Positions 27,862 through 38,194 are shown, counted from the first letter of the stretch. The stretch is 64,000 bases of DNA from G965229615 sp965229615 (GCA_965229615.1 OZ245890.1:744001-808000), one strand, 5' to 3'. A program made the numbers and translations. The notes: generated from the letters alone by a model not told the origin.

Positions 27862-28629
27862 CTACTTATCTGTTTTCTGTACTGCAATGTTTTTGTTATC
27901 AATGTTCATCCGTAATACAGAACATATTTTATTCACAACAAGATAATTACCAACTGTTTTTACTTGCAAGGTTTTTGTCATACCACTACTATCCTGACAT
28001 ATGACCTCTGAGTCATGATGCGATGGTCCTTTCATTTTAAGAAAGGTGTTGATGTCATTATCAAAAACCACTGTTAAATTACCTGCTCCAATGCCACTGA
28101 TCTTATAATTGAAATTATAAGGTTTTATTGGTGATATCTCTCCCAACTGCTGCTGTTGCGTCATGTCATGCTGTACAGCTATACTATCATTTGTACTGTC
28201 AGGATAAAAAAATCTGACCACATATGACATTTCCTCATCAGGAGCATCTGAAGTCAGCTTAGAGTACAATTCAAAGTAATAGCGTCTTTTGTTTGTCAGA
28301 ACAGTCATATTAGTGACTATATTTTCCTCAAGTGGCTTGATAAAAAGAGTTCTACCAATGGCTGAAAATTGCCATACAAATTGATTACCAACAGAATATG
28401 TTTGAATTGTTTCATCTTTACTGAATTCTATTGCTGTTTGATAACCATAATTTAGCACAATTGGAAATATCTCATTTTCACTATATACAAATGTCTTAAT
28501 TCTACTATCTATTGCTACTGGTTCACTAGCATCAGCTGGAAATGTTGTATGTGTCATCAGATGCACACAAAAAACTAACAAATGAGCAATGATAGTATTT
28601 ATTTTATTAATCATATGCAGCATTAACAA
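27862..28629 (-). CDS. virB9: Type IV secretion channel protein VirB9
   Basis: A periplasmic/outer-membrane component of the core complex. A long N-terminal hydrophobic signal region (about residues 10-30) is followed by the CagX/VirB9 domain: DSRIKTFVYSENEIFPIVLNYGYQ, FIKPLEENIVTNMTVLT, and the C-terminal part with PYNFNYKISG and LVVNKICSVLRM. Length is 255 residues. It directly follows virB8 (stop and start adjacent). Confidence 0.94.
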   Translation of the reverse strand: MLMLHMINKINTIIAHLLVFCVHLMTHTTFPADASEPVAIDSRIKTFVYSENEIFPIVLNYGYQTAIEFSKDETIQTYSVGNQFVWQFSAIGRTLFIKPLEENIVTNMTVLTNKRRYYFELYSKLTSDAPDEEMSYVVRFFYPDSTNDSIAVQHDMTQQQQLGEISPIKPYNFNYKISGIGAGNLTVVFDNDINTFLKMKGPSHHDSEVICQDSSGMTKTLQVKTVGNYLVVNKICSVLRMNIDNKNIAVQKTDK

Positions 28630-29340
28630 TTATATGTTAGGATTCTCATCATCTATTTTGTAATCAGTTACAATAAAACCAAGAGGATTATACAATCTTT
28701 CCCCTTCACCTAGAACACTGTTACTTCTAAACTCGAATGTCATAAGAACAATCTTATCAACTCTTAGTGGTTTAACACTACTCCCCCCACCACTTATATC
28801 CAAACTAATCCTCACTTGCGCGGTGTTCTCTTGCGGAAATTGGATTGATTTCCAAATGACTTTAATTGAACCATTTTTCCCCAACGCACTATATGGACTG
28901 TTTGGATTGTTAACACTAAATTTCTCTCTATATTGATAGTATACATTATAATCTGACATAACGCGTACTATATCATTGAAGTTTATATCAAATATTTGAT
29001 ACATATAGCCTTCACGTGCCCTTATATATTGTATCACTAGCGATCTCCGCACTGCAATATCACCAGAGTACTTTTGTACTGTAACAGGATCCACAACAGT
29101 AGCTAATCCAGTCTTTTTATCTATCTCTATAACAAATGGTTCAATTTTGCTATCATTCCTTATCTTTTGTATCCATATCAATCCAATAATAATAGCAGCA
29201 ACACATACTACATTTAACAGACCCAAAATATTGCGTTGTGTTATAGCAGTATTGTATAAATCCTTATCCCAACCGATATTTGGTGGTTGTGCATCTGCAT
29301 TGTTCCCAGGATCCAGATTTTTTTTGAAAAAAGACATCAT
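28630..29340 (-). CDS. virB8: Type IV secretion inner-membrane protein VirB8
   Basis: A bitopic assembly factor of the secretion machine. An N-terminal cytoplasmic part precedes one membrane helix at about residues 37-56; the periplasmic NTF2-like domain starts with KIEPFVIEIDKKTGLATVVDP and ends with NPLGFIVTDYKID, the typical VirB8 close. Length 236 residues is normal. It follows sodB by 28 bases on the same strand. Confidence 0.95.
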   Translation of the reverse strand: MMSFFKKNLDPGNNADAQPPNIGWDKDLYNTAITQRNILGLLNVVCVAAIIIGLIWIQKIRNDSKIEPFVIEIDKKTGLATVVDPVTVQKYSGDIAVRRSLVIQYIRAREGYMYQIFDINFNDIVRVMSDYNVYYQYREKFSVNNPNSPYSALGKNGSIKVIWKSIQFPQENTAQVRISLDISGGGSSVKPLRVDKIVLMTFEFRSNSVLGEGERLYNPLGFIVTDYKIDDENPNI

Positions 29341-29368
29341 GCAATAAATTGAAAAAGTATGTTAACTG

Positions 29369-29989
29369 CTATAGCATGAGATTTTTTTCTGCAAATGCCC
29401 AGTTGACAAGGTGGTTTAGAAACACTTCTAAATATTCTACCCTCCTATTTCTATAATCAATATAATACGCATGCTCCCAAACATCACATGTGATCAACGG
29501 CTTTTGACCATATAATATCGGGGTACTAGCATTACTTGTTCTCACAATAGATAGTTTATCACCAACACTATTCTGTACTAACCAGACCCAACCGCTGCCA
29601 AATTGAGCTAGTCCCACATTAATGAATTCCTTTTTAAAATCATCGAAGCTTGTAAAGTTTTTTTTGATGAGACTGTACAATTGAGGATATTGCTGTATTG
29701 CCATTGCATTGGGTTTACTTAAAGAAAGCCAATAGAAGTCATGGTTCCATACCTGTGCAGCATTGTTGAAAATCGCAACATTCCCTTCATCATTATGTGT
29801 TTTTAACACTAAATCATGTAAATTCAATGATTTAAATGTATGTCCATCTGGTAGCACATCAACTAAATTGTTGAGATTGTTTAGATATGTTCTATGATGT
29901 TTGTTATAGTGAAACTCAATAGTTTCAGATGATATGTATGGTTCAAGCTCCCTATCTGAATAAGGTAATTGCATTAATTGGTGTGACAT
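29369..29989 (-). CDS. sodB: Superoxide dismutase (Fe/Mn)
   Basis: Converts superoxide to peroxide and oxygen. The four metal ligands are visible: H27, H83, D169 and H173 (DVWEHAYYIDYRNRR). Length 206 residues is typical; features such as QVWNHDFYW suggest the iron-type. In Anaplasma and Ehrlichia sodB heads the virB3-B6 operon; here it heads virB8-D4 instead. A good promoter lies upstream and only 28 bases separate it from virB8, so co-transcription is likely. Confidence 0.95.
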   Translation of the reverse strand: MSHQLMQLPYSDRELEPYISSETIEFHYNKHHRTYLNNLNNLVDVLPDGHTFKSLNLHDLVLKTHNDEGNVAIFNNAAQVWNHDFYWLSLSKPNAMAIQQYPQLYSLIKKNFTSFDDFKKEFINVGLAQFGSGWVWLVQNSVGDKLSIVRTSNASTPILYGQKPLITCDVWEHAYYIDYRNRRVEYLEVFLNHLVNWAFAEKNLML

Positions 29990-30029
29990 TGCTAGTTTTA
30001 TTTATTTTTTTGCACATATTCCTCAGATG

Positions 30030-30058
30030 ATAATAGCTTAACATATCAAATTTATCAA
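30030..30058 (-). promoter_or_regulatory. Putative promoter of the sodB-virB8-virD4 operon
   Basis: On the reverse strand TTGATA (30053-30058) and TATTAT (30030-30035) are separated by exactly 17 bases, a near-consensus sigma-70 promoter. It lies 41 bases before the sodB start and is the only strong candidate between murB and sodB. Confidence 0.6.
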
Positions 30059-30105
30059 AGAATTATCGTAAGTTGTGCATATACTTTCTCTGTAAATTGT
30101 CGTAT

Positions 30106-31020
30106 TTATACCAACTGTTTTTCACCTACTATAACAATTTCTGGTTCAAGCTTATAACCACTATTTTCAAAAACTCTTCTTTGTACTTCCAATATCAAAT
30201 TTTCTATGTCTGCAGCAGTTGCAGTACCAAGATTTATAAGGAAATTACAATGTAAATCCGATATCTGTGCTGCTCCTATCCTTAGTCCTCTACAACCTGC
30301 ACCATCTATCAGTTGCCAAGCTTTGATATCACTAGGATTTTTAAATGTTGATCCTCCTGTTTTAAAACCCTTCACTGGTTGTGTTGCATTTCTAGACTTA
30401 TCAATAGATGCAATTTTAGATGATATATCTTCCATGTCTGATCTATAACCCATAAGTGTTGCACTTATGAAAATCAGCGATCTTGATAAATTATTTCCCC
30501 TGTATCTGTAACCGATTTCCTTATTACTAAAATTCTGTAACATGCCGTTGTGATCCATAGCTTCAATACTATGCGTGATGGCAGACATATCACCACCATA
30601 TGAGCCAGCATTCATTGCTATTGCTCCACCTATTGTACCAGGTATACCAGATAAAAATTCCATACCGCCTATGTTTTTTTCCATTGCAAACAGTGCAACA
30701 TTTTTATCGAGGACAGCAGCCCCAACTTTGATCATATATTCATGGTTATTGAGTTGTATAATATCATTGAAGTTGTTGCCTAACCTTATCATAACGCCAT
30801 TAAAACCTCCATCTCTCACCAAAATATTAGATCCAACACCAAGTACAAAAACATCTGTTTTCATATCAATATTTTTTAAAAAATGTGATAAGTCGTCAAC
30901 ATCTGATGGTATGAATAATAATTTTGCTGTACCACCAGCACCAAACCAGCATATTCTTGATAACTTAACATCAAAACGATATTTACCTCTCACACTTGGC
31001 AGATTAAACATGAAAGACAT
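30106..31020 (-). CDS. murB: UDP-N-acetylenolpyruvoylglucosamine reductase MurB
   Basis: An FAD enzyme that makes UDP-MurNAc, the second committed step of peptidoglycan synthesis. The FAD-binding motifs are clear: WFGAGGTAKLLFIPSD, VFVLGVGSNILVRDGGF, and GIPGTIGGAIAMNAGSYG; the C-terminal GSTFKNPSDIKAWQLIDGAGCRGLRIGAAQIS belongs to the type I/IIb MurB. Length 304 residues is typical for Alphaproteobacteria. Upstream it is divergent from rnd. Confidence 0.96.
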   Translation of the reverse strand: MSFMFNLPSVRGKYRFDVKLSRICWFGAGGTAKLLFIPSDVDDLSHFLKNIDMKTDVFVLGVGSNILVRDGGFNGVMIRLGNNFNDIIQLNNHEYMIKVGAAVLDKNVALFAMEKNIGGMEFLSGIPGTIGGAIAMNAGSYGGDMSAITHSIEAMDHNGMLQNFSNKEIGYRYRGNNLSRSLIFISATLMGYRSDMEDISSKIASIDKSRNATQPVKGFKTGGSTFKNPSDIKAWQLIDGAGCRGLRIGAAQISDLHCNFLINLGTATAADIENLILEVQRRVFENSGYKLEPEIVIVGEKQLV

Positions 31021-31111
31021 TACTAGTAGTTTATTATTATTAATAATACCAATTTTTTACTTAAAGATTTATAATCAATGATATGTATAATTAATTATCC
31101 TTGAGTTATGA

Positions 31112-32320
31112 ATGTTTGCAAATAAATCAGCAATTGTAATACAAAATGATGAAGAACTACAGAAAATTTGTGAAGCGGCACTGCAATCAAAACGCATAGC
31201 CTTTGATACTGAATTTTTAAGAACAAAACAATGTTACTACCCAATACCATCTTTAATGCAATTCTGTTATGATGGCAAGAGGGCAATCATATGTGATTTA
31301 CAACAGCAAAACGTTGATTGGTCAATTCTTGAACAACTGCTGAAGAAGAAAGAAATAATTAAAATCTTTCACTCTGCAAAGCAGGATGTTGAGGTTCTAA
31401 AGCAATTTTTTGGTTTAATACCAAGTAATATTTTTGACACACAAATTGCAGCAATGTTTTTAGGGCAATATGAACAGCTTAGCTATAGAAAGTTAGTTAA
31501 AAAATTCCTATGTATTAACCTTGATAAAGAATTGCAATTTTCAGACTGGAGCATTAGACCACTTTCTGACGAACAGATAAAATATGCTGCATGTGATGTC
31601 CAATATTTATACAAACTTTTCCCAAAACTCAAAAAACAACTGGCAAAAAAGTACAAATGGGCCAAAAGTGAAATGCATGTACTATATGAGGACAGTGTGA
31701 GGACTACAACGGTATTGAATAGATTCATTGCGCAGGATCTTGAGATGTATGGTACAAAATTAACACCACATAAAGTTATCATATATTCGAAAATAATCCA
31801 TGCTAGAGAGCATATATGCACACTACAGAATAAGGCATATGATATGGTGTTATGCGATAGTAAAATAAGACCAATCACAGAAAAAATTATTAATACATAT
31901 CCAAAACTTGATCAACAGACAGTAATAAAAATAATTGAGAATTTGAATATACATCATGAAATAGCCAAAATGATAGCAAATGCTTTAGTACAAGATGATG
32001 ATTATAATGCTAATCTTATTGAAGCAGAAAGGAAATTACAAAGGTGTGCACAAAAGAAACTCTGCTCCAATATTAAAACTACACTCTGTTATCTTATCAA
32101 AACCCTTGTATGTCTAACGAGTGAAAAGTACAGCATAGCAAAATCAATGATAGCAAATGGTGATGATGTGGAAGCAATTGCTGTATCGTTCACACTTTCA
32201 CAAAAGTTCAGTAATGGGTGGAGATATGAAATATTTGGCCAGTATATCGAGAAGTTGCTAAATGGTAAAATACACATGTCTGTCGATGAAAACATGCAAG
32301 TGATCATCTCAGAAAAATAG
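31112..32320 (+). CDS. rnd: Ribonuclease D
   Basis: A 3'-5' exoribonuclease involved in tRNA 3' end trimming. The DEDD exonuclease motifs are present: D32/E34 (FDTEF), FHSAKQDVEVL and the ExoIII region YAACDVQYLYKL. A HRDC-like domain follows in the middle. Length 402 residues is longer than E. coli (375) because of an extended C-terminus. It is divergent from murB and convergent with nadE (two-base gap). Confidence 0.92.
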   Translation: MFANKSAIVIQNDEELQKICEAALQSKRIAFDTEFLRTKQCYYPIPSLMQFCYDGKRAIICDLQQQNVDWSILEQLLKKKEIIKIFHSAKQDVEVLKQFFGLIPSNIFDTQIAAMFLGQYEQLSYRKLVKKFLCINLDKELQFSDWSIRPLSDEQIKYAACDVQYLYKLFPKLKKQLAKKYKWAKSEMHVLYEDSVRTTTVLNRFIAQDLEMYGTKLTPHKVIIYSKIIHAREHICTLQNKAYDMVLCDSKIRPITEKIINTYPKLDQQTVIKIIENLNIHHEIAKMIANALVQDDDYNANLIEAERKLQRCAQKKLCSNIKTTLCYLIKTLVCLTSEKYSIAKSMIANGDDVEAIAVSFTLSQKFSNGWRYEIFGQYIEKLLNGKIHMSVDENMQVIISEK

Positions 32321-32322
32321 TA

Positions 32323-34038
32323 CTACTGCCAGAAACTGGATATTGGATATTTTCTATCAATATTGAATGTTGTACTACCAATTTTTGGTCCACATACACT
32401 CTGATGTCGTTTAAATTCACTTTTTGAGATTAATCTCCAAATCTTCATTACATCATCTTTTCCTATACTCAAAGATATGGAGATATCATCAGGCAACATT
32501 TGTAGTTCAATTATACAGTACAATATCTCATCTAAAAGGTCGTATGATAGAAGGGTATCACTATCCTTCTGATTGGGTTTTAACTCAGCGCTTGGTTCCT
32601 TGTCAATTATTGATTGAGGTACAATCATAGTTTGCTGCATTACATTGAAATTATAACTATTACTAGGAATGTTCAAATTACGCCATTTTATTATATCATA
32701 TACCTGTGTTTTATACAAGTCAGCAATTGGTGCAAAAGCTCCTGTCATATCACCATATAATGTTGTATAGCCCACGGCGGACTCTGACTTATTACTAGTA
32801 CATAACAGCAACCTATTTTGTTTATTTGCTATCGCCATCAAAAGTGTAGCACGAATTCTTGGCTGAATATTCTCATTTGTAACTTCATCACAGTTCAAAA
32901 TGCCACATGTGTTTTGTAATGCGTTGTTTGTTGCTGTTTTTACTTCAACTATTGGTATAATTGCATATTCACAACCGATAGTACGTGCAAGTTGTATTGC
33001 ATCATCAGTGCTATCACGTGATGTGAATTCTGATGGTAACATAACACACAACAGGTTTTTAGGACTGAATACATCAGCAGCCAATACTGCAACAACTGCA
33101 GAATCTATCCCACCAGACAAACCTAGTATAAATCTTTTAAAACCCGCATAACTAGCATATTCTTTCATGCCCAACATCATAGCATGATATACATCATCCA
33201 GTTGTGATGCACTTAATTTGATATCGCTAACTTTTGGCCTGCTAAAGTTTGTGCTTTCATAGCGATGTATACCATTATCAACATCAACCATTTGCATTTC
33301 ACCAGCATGCATTTTAATATTGATTATCTTTTCTTGCCACTTTATTGGTGCAGAAATATAATTTTTCTTTCTATTGATTGCAAATGATCCTCCGTCGAAT
33401 ACCATAGCGTCCTGTGCGCCAATGGTATTCAAATATACGATGTTTGATGAAATATTTTCTATAATGGTTTTATTTCTTCCAGTATGTTTAGTGGTGGAAA
33501 AATTAGAAGCACTGACAACAACTACAAGATCACAATCAGAAATAAGTTCGAAATTCACGTTAAATAGATCATCATACATCAACAAGTTTATTTTATATCC
33601 CATGAACTCAAAGTGTGTAAAAGCACTATTACCAGTTGAAAAATAACGTTTTTCTTGAATATTTTCAGAAAATACATGCTTGTTGTGTTGCGATAAGATT
33701 TGTCTATTTTGTGCGACAACAATACTGTTATATATATTTGCACCATTATTTGCAATGCAGCCGAAAATTATTCCTTTATTATTAGTATGTGAAATGAGTT
33801 TTTCTGTATAACATGTTGCTGTATCACGAAATCCACTGTTGATGAACATATCCTGACAATTATATCCTGTTATTGATAGCTCTGGAAATATCACTAAATC
33901 AGCATCTATACTATTATATATTTCGAGTATTTTATTTGTATTTAGTTCAATGGCCCCAACCATTGAATTCATTTGACATAATGATATTCTAAGTACTGAA
34001 TTATTTTGCATTGTTATGATACTTACTGGGTTTTTCAT
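32323..34038 (-). CDS. nadE: Glutamine-dependent NAD+ synthetase
   Basis: A two-domain enzyme: N-terminal nitrilase-type glutaminase (FPELSITGYNCQDMF gives the catalytic Glu) and C-terminal ATP-pyrophosphatase with LSGGIDSAVVAVLA. It amidates nicotinic acid adenine dinucleotide to NAD. The start is uncertain: GTG at 34044, ATG at 34038 or ATG at 34011; the last would place SVLRISLCQMN at the normal N-terminus. Length about 570 residues is normal. Convergent with rnd. Confidence 0.93.
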   Translation of the reverse strand: MKNPVSIITMQNNSVLRISLCQMNSMVGAIELNTNKILEIYNSIDADLVIFPELSITGYNCQDMFINSGFRDTATCYTEKLISHTNNKGIIFGCIANNGANIYNSIVVAQNRQILSQHNKHVFSENIQEKRYFSTGNSAFTHFEFMGYKINLLMYDDLFNVNFELISDCDLVVVVSASNFSTTKHTGRNKTIIENISSNIVYLNTIGAQDAMVFDGGSFAINRKKNYISAPIKWQEKIINIKMHAGEMQMVDVDNGIHRYESTNFSRPKVSDIKLSASQLDDVYHAMMLGMKEYASYAGFKRFILGLSGGIDSAVVAVLAADVFSPKNLLCVMLPSEFTSRDSTDDAIQLARTIGCEYAIIPIVEVKTATNNALQNTCGILNCDEVTNENIQPRIRATLLMAIANKQNRLLLCTSNKSESAVGYTTLYGDMTGAFAPIADLYKTQVYDIIKWRNLNIPSNSYNFNVMQQTMIVPQSIIDKEPSAELKPNQKDSDTLLSYDLLDEILYCIIELQMLPDDISISLSIGKDDVMKIWRLISKSEFKRHQSVCGPKIGSTTFNIDRKYPISSFWQ

Positions 34039-34205
34039 TAACACATACAGGGAAAACTTCTACTGAAAATGTGCCATACATAGTGCTATGATAGCAAAAT
34101 TTTGAAAAAATGTCATTAACAATATGGATATCAGATCTTGTAGAAAACTAATAGCGTCAGTATTCTTATCACAATTTGAAGGAAATACAAGATTAACTAA
34201 TCATA

Positions 34206-34895
34206 TTATTCAAATAGCATTCCATCTTCCAACTTCACAATTCTTGTACATTTTCTAGCAAGATCAATGTTATGTGTCACTATAACAACTGCTGTATTAT
34301 TGTTACTTAGGATTTTCGCAAAAAGATCTGATACTAATTCAGCATTTATAGCATCTAGATTACCTGTTGGCTCATCTGCAAAGATCACATCTGGCTGGTT
34401 AATAATACCACGTATTATTGCTACTCTCTGTTGCTCACCCCCTGAAAGCTCTGACACTTGAGCATTATCTTTGGTATGCATATCAACTATTTCCAAATAA
34501 TGCATTGCTCGTTGCCTTGCTTCTTTCATTGATACACCATTAAGACGCTGTGGTATGACTAAATTTTCTAACACTGAAAACTCAGGCAGCAAATGATGAA
34601 ACTGATATACAAAACCTAGTTTTTGTCTTCTAACCTCAGTTACTAGCTTGTCATTGGAGAACTGATAAGCATTACCATCTATAAAAATATTGCCAGATGA
34701 TGGAGAGTCTAACAGCCCACATATTTGGAGCAGAGTACTTTTCCCAGATCCAGACTTGCCAAGTATTGCAACACTTTCATCTGGATATACAGAAAAATCA
34801 ATACCCTTAAGTATTTGTATCCTATTAGAGCCGTGTGAAAAAGACTTAGTAATACCAATGGTTTGTAGTACTGGTGATCTGATAATTGGAGTCAT
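34206..34895 (-). CDS. lolD: Lipoprotein-releasing ABC transporter ATP-binding protein LolD
   Basis: The ATPase of LolCDE, which extracts lipoproteins from the inner membrane and loads them on LolA. Walker A GKSGSGKST, signature LSGGEQQR and Walker B FADEPTGNLD are intact. The Q-loop region FVYQFHHLLPEFS carries the LolD-specific FQxHxLLPEF pattern. ATG at 34895 gives 229 residues, normal for LolD; a GTG at 34922 would add nine. It is the last gene of the reverse group fdx-carbonic anhydrase-rpmG-lolD. Confidence 0.92.
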   Translation of the reverse strand: MTPIIRSPVLQTIGITKSFSHGSNRIQILKGIDFSVYPDESVAILGKSGSGKSTLLQICGLLDSPSSGNIFIDGNAYQFSNDKLVTEVRRQKLGFVYQFHHLLPEFSVLENLVIPQRLNGVSMKEARQRAMHYLEIVDMHTKDNAQVSELSGGEQQRVAIIRGIINQPDVIFADEPTGNLDAINAELVSDLFAKILSNNNTAVVIVTHNIDLARKCTRIVKLEDGMLFE

Positions 34896-34928
34896 AAAAC
34901 AGATGCTACTAGCACACACCACTCGGTG

Positions 34929-35096
34929 CTATAGTTTTTTCTCTTCAAATAAAACATGTTTACGTACTATAGGATCATACTTTTTAAATGCAAGCTTACG
35001 TGTCAATTTTTTTGGATTTTTTTGTCTTACAAAGAAAAATCCCGTTCCTGCTGTGCTTAGAAGTTTTATTAGAACTAAACCTTTTTTTAGTGCCAT
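34929..35096 (-). CDS. rpmG: 50S ribosomal protein L33
   Basis: A 55-residue basic protein starting [14 protein letters not shown], with [18 protein letters not shown] and [18 protein letters not shown], the alphaproteobacterial L33 pattern without zinc cysteines. It lies between the carbonic anhydrase and lolD genes on the reverse strand. Confidence 0.94.
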   Translation of the reverse strand: MALKKGLVLIKLLSTAGTGFFFVRQKNPKKLTRKLAFKKYDPIVRKHVLFEEKKL

Positions 35097-35118
35097 CTTT
35101 GCTTTTTACTTTTGTTAA

Positions 35119-35784
35119 TTAATTAATAGTGTTCACATCAATAGTGACAAATTTGCTCCCATTATAATAGCAAACGTCTGCTGTAGCAAGATCAAACCAC
35201 CATCCATGCAATCTCAACTCATTATTCTTTACCTTTTCCGATACCAAATCATAAGTTAATAAATTGTCCAGCTGCTGTAAAACATTTACCTGAGACAAAA
35301 CATTATGTAACGAAATAGTATCACTTTTATATTGTTCGCATATTACAGCATCAATACAGCTTTCAAATCTTTGTTTTGATATCTCAACATTTTGAAGCCA
35401 CCTTCTTAGATTTATTTGGCAATTACTATCATAAGACATCAAGCAATTGCGTGTAAGAACAGCTTGCATTGCACCACATTCTGAATGTCCACATACTACT
35501 ATGTGTTTCACTCTAAGCATAGAAACAGCAAAAGCAATTGTTGCTCCAGTGCAAGTATTATCAATACTAGAACATGGTGGTACAATATTGCCTATATTTC
35601 TATGTACAAACAAATCTCCAGGATCTGTTGACACAAAGACATTTGGCACAACTCTGCTATCACAACATGCAATGAACAATACATCAGGTGATTGTATTGC
35701 ATCTGCAAGTTTGGCAAATTTTTTCCTATATTGCCTTATATTATTCCTACGGAATTTTACTATGCCACTTATGAGTTTCTCCAT
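35119..35784 (-). CDS. Beta-class carbonic anhydrase
   Basis: Interconverts carbon dioxide and bicarbonate. The zinc ligands C41 (CCDSR), H100 and C103 (CGHSECGAM) and the Asp-Arg dyad D42/R44 are all present, as is HRNIGNIVPP. Length 221 residues is typical of plant/bacterial beta enzymes. It lies between the ferredoxin and rpmG genes (28- and 22-base gaps) and probably shares their transcript. In a reduced genome the enzyme may supply bicarbonate for fatty acid and nucleotide synthesis. Confidence 0.93.
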   Translation of the reverse strand: MEKLISGIVKFRRNNIRQYRKKFAKLADAIQSPDVLFIACCDSRVVPNVFVSTDPGDLFVHRNIGNIVPPCSSIDNTCTGATIAFAVSMLRVKHIVVCGHSECGAMQAVLTRNCLMSYDSNCQINLRRWLQNVEISKQRFESCIDAVICEQYKSDTISLHNVLSQVNVLQQLDNLLTYDLVSEKVKNNELRLHGWWFDLATADVCYYNGSKFVTIDVNTIN

Positions 35785-35811
35785 AGCATCCCACTATTTC
35801 CCCTCACCTTG

Positions 35812-36153
35812 TTAATCTAAAAGTATATTGCGAGTAGCATGTGGTAAATGCACTGTAATACCGTCTAACGCTGTGGTCATAATTACCTGACAACATAATC
35901 TCGATGTTTTTGTCAAACCAAATGCGAGATCTAACATATCCTCTTCATCCTCCGAAGCTTCGGGTAATTTGGTAAAATCCTTTTCATCAACTATCACATG
36001 GCATGTTGAACAGGCAAGCGAACCACCACATGCTCCCTCTATATCTATATTGTTTTTATGTGCAATTTCTAACAACGATAAACCAACCTGGGCATCAACT
36101 TCTATGAGGTTATTATCTTTATCTATAAAATTAACTTTTGGCATATTATGCAT
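35812..36153 (-). CDS. fdx: 2Fe-2S ferredoxin, adrenodoxin type
   Basis: A small electron carrier for iron-sulfur cluster assembly. The four cluster cysteines are C42, C48, C51 and C88 with C-x5-C-x2-C spacing, in [13 protein letters not shown] and RLCCQV. Length 113 residues fits the bacterial Isc/adrenodoxin type. Upstream is 210 bp of sequence leading to tRNA-Ile; it contains a small hairpin at 36212-36227 but no gene. Confidence 0.94.
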   Translation of the reverse strand: MHNMPKVNFIDKDNNLIEVDAQVGLSLLEIAHKNNIDIEGACGGSLACSTCHVIVDEKDFTKLPEASEDEEDMLDLAFGLTKTSRLCCQVIMTTALDGITVHLPHATRNILLD

Positions 36154-36363
36154 ATCAATTGATAATTTCTTCTTAATGTGCTAGATAATAGCATGTGTGT
36201 GTGAAAGTGTACAGATTCGAAAATCTGCAGTGAAATTTTGATGGAATGAATGATCATATCCTCAGGATTTTGAAATGAGAGATATCAAATTAATGCATTT
36301 ATGATGAATTGATATTGAAGAGCTAGATTTTGGAAAATTTTCTGTTATTATGACAGAATACAT

Positions 36364-36440
<77 letters not shown>

Positions 36441-36469
36441 TGTAGAAAGCATTCATACATTTAATAAAA

Positions 36470-38194
36470 TCACCTAGGTTCAACACCCAACAGATATGCT
36501 GTTTCTCTAATGATGTTTGCTGCAAGGGGTGCTGCAATCATACCACCAGTAGTGAACCCATAGTTCTTTTGATTTGGTTTAGCTTCATCTACTGCAACAA
36601 ACAATATATATTGTGGATCATCGATAGGAAAACCACCTATAAACAAGGCAAGATTGCAATTTTTCTTCACGTATTTACCATGTTTCACCTTTTCAGCAGT
36701 ACCTGTTTTTCCACCGATATTATACCCAGGTACTTCTGCTTTTTTACTAAAACCTTCTTGTACTACAAGTCTCATTAGCCTTCTCATTTTTAAAGAAGTT
36801 TCTTCTTTGAAAATTCTAGCAATTGGTTCACTATTGTCCGTTCTTTTCAAGAGTGTTGGTTTATAGAGCAATCCACCATTCACGACTGTTGCTATTGCTT
36901 GTACTGTATGTAAACCTGTCACGGCAATACCGTGTCCATAGCTAATTGTAGCAAGATATATATCACTCCATTGTTTTTTGCTAACATGTAATGGTCTGCT
37001 AACTTCGTGCATTTCTATTTGCACTGGACTCAACATTCCTATATTTCTCATATATTCCTGCTGTTTCTCAATACCTATCTTGTATCCAACCTGTATAACT
37101 CCTTTGTTTGATGAATAGATTAATACCTCTGCAAGCGACATATTTGCTTTTTTAGAATTATAGTCATGGATTTGGTATTTGCCTAATTTTATTGGATTGG
37201 CTATGTTAAATGAATCACTCAATTTCACAGCATTGATATCCAGCCCTATGGCAATCGTTAGGATTTTGAATGTTGATCCCATTTCATAAACACCCAATGT
37301 TGATCTATTAAACATTGCATCTGGATTATGCTGGAGATGCTCCTTGATGCCAAGACCATTTGGATTGAAATCAGGTAAACTCACCATACTAATCAATTCA
37401 CCATTTTTAGCATTCATTATTATTGCCATACCACCAATTGCTTCGTGTTCGATAATTGCTTCATTAAGCTTTTCACGTACAATTGCTTGTATCCTACTAT
37501 CTATTGATAATGTAATTATATTATTTTGTACGAGTGAGTCGTTGTAGTACTTCTCTATACCTGCGATACCGTTACCATCTATATCGACAAATCCAACAAC
37601 GTGTGCCAGTGAATTCTCATGTGGATAAAATCTTTTTTTATCATCTGCGAAATATACACCAGGAATTCCAAGTTTTTTGATTTTATAGTATTCTTCTGGT
37701 AACAGATGTCGTTTTATCCAAACGAAGTTTTTTGCTGAAGTAAGTTTTGAAAGTATATTGCTTTCAAGTTCGGTTGTATCCTGATTATATTTTGAAATGA
37801 TATCAGCTAAAAGTTTTGCATTATTTTTACCATCAAGTATTTGTTCTGGTCTTGCATAAAGAGACTGTGTTGGAAGGCTAGTAGCAAGAATGACACCGTT
37901 TCTATCCAAAATATCAGCGCGTTCATTGTCGGTAGTCTCTAAAAAATTTATCTGTTGCTTTGCTGTTAAATCATCCTTATCTATCATCGACACATCGATC
38001 AATCTAAAAATGATAATAAAATAACAGCATAAAACTACCGCCAGTACCATATAGATCCTTGTTGTAGTCGTATTGCTAATAATATTACTATTGCTGATAT
38101 CTTCGTTATTGGTAATAATATCTATAAGAATATTGTATCGATCAGAGGTTTGTTTACTATCATTCTTATTATCCTTCTTATTACTACTCGACAT
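36470..38194 (-). CDS. ftsI: Division-specific transpeptidase FtsI (PBP3)
   Basis: Cross-links septal peptidoglycan. A cytoplasmic N-terminus leads to one membrane helix (about residues 48-66), a dimerisation domain, then the transpeptidase domain with S307-T-F-K310, SSN (IYSSNKGV) and KTGTA. Length 574 residues is typical for FtsI. The start overlaps the 3' end of the EamA permease gene by 11 bases. The gene is isolated from the usual mra/mur cluster. Confidence 0.95.
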   Translation of the reverse strand: MSSSNKKDNKNDSKQTSDRYNILIDIITNNEDISNSNIISNTTTTRIYMVLAVVLCCYFIIIFRLIDVSMIDKDDLTAKQQINFLETTDNERADILDRNGVILATSLPTQSLYARPEQILDGKNNAKLLADIISKYNQDTTELESNILSKLTSAKNFVWIKRHLLPEEYYKIKKLGIPGVYFADDKKRFYPHENSLAHVVGFVDIDGNGIAGIEKYYNDSLVQNNIITLSIDSRIQAIVREKLNEAIIEHEAIGGMAIIMNAKNGELISMVSLPDFNPNGLGIKEHLQHNPDAMFNRSTLGVYEMGSTFKILTIAIGLDINAVKLSDSFNIANPIKLGKYQIHDYNSKKANMSLAEVLIYSSNKGVIQVGYKIGIEKQQEYMRNIGMLSPVQIEMHEVSRPLHVSKKQWSDIYLATISYGHGIAVTGLHTVQAIATVVNGGLLYKPTLLKRTDNSEPIARIFKEETSLKMRRLMRLVVQEGFSKKAEVPGYNIGGKTGTAEKVKHGKYVKKNCNLALFIGGFPIDDPQYILFVAVDEAKPNQKNYGFTTGGMIAAPLAANIIRETAYLLGVEPR

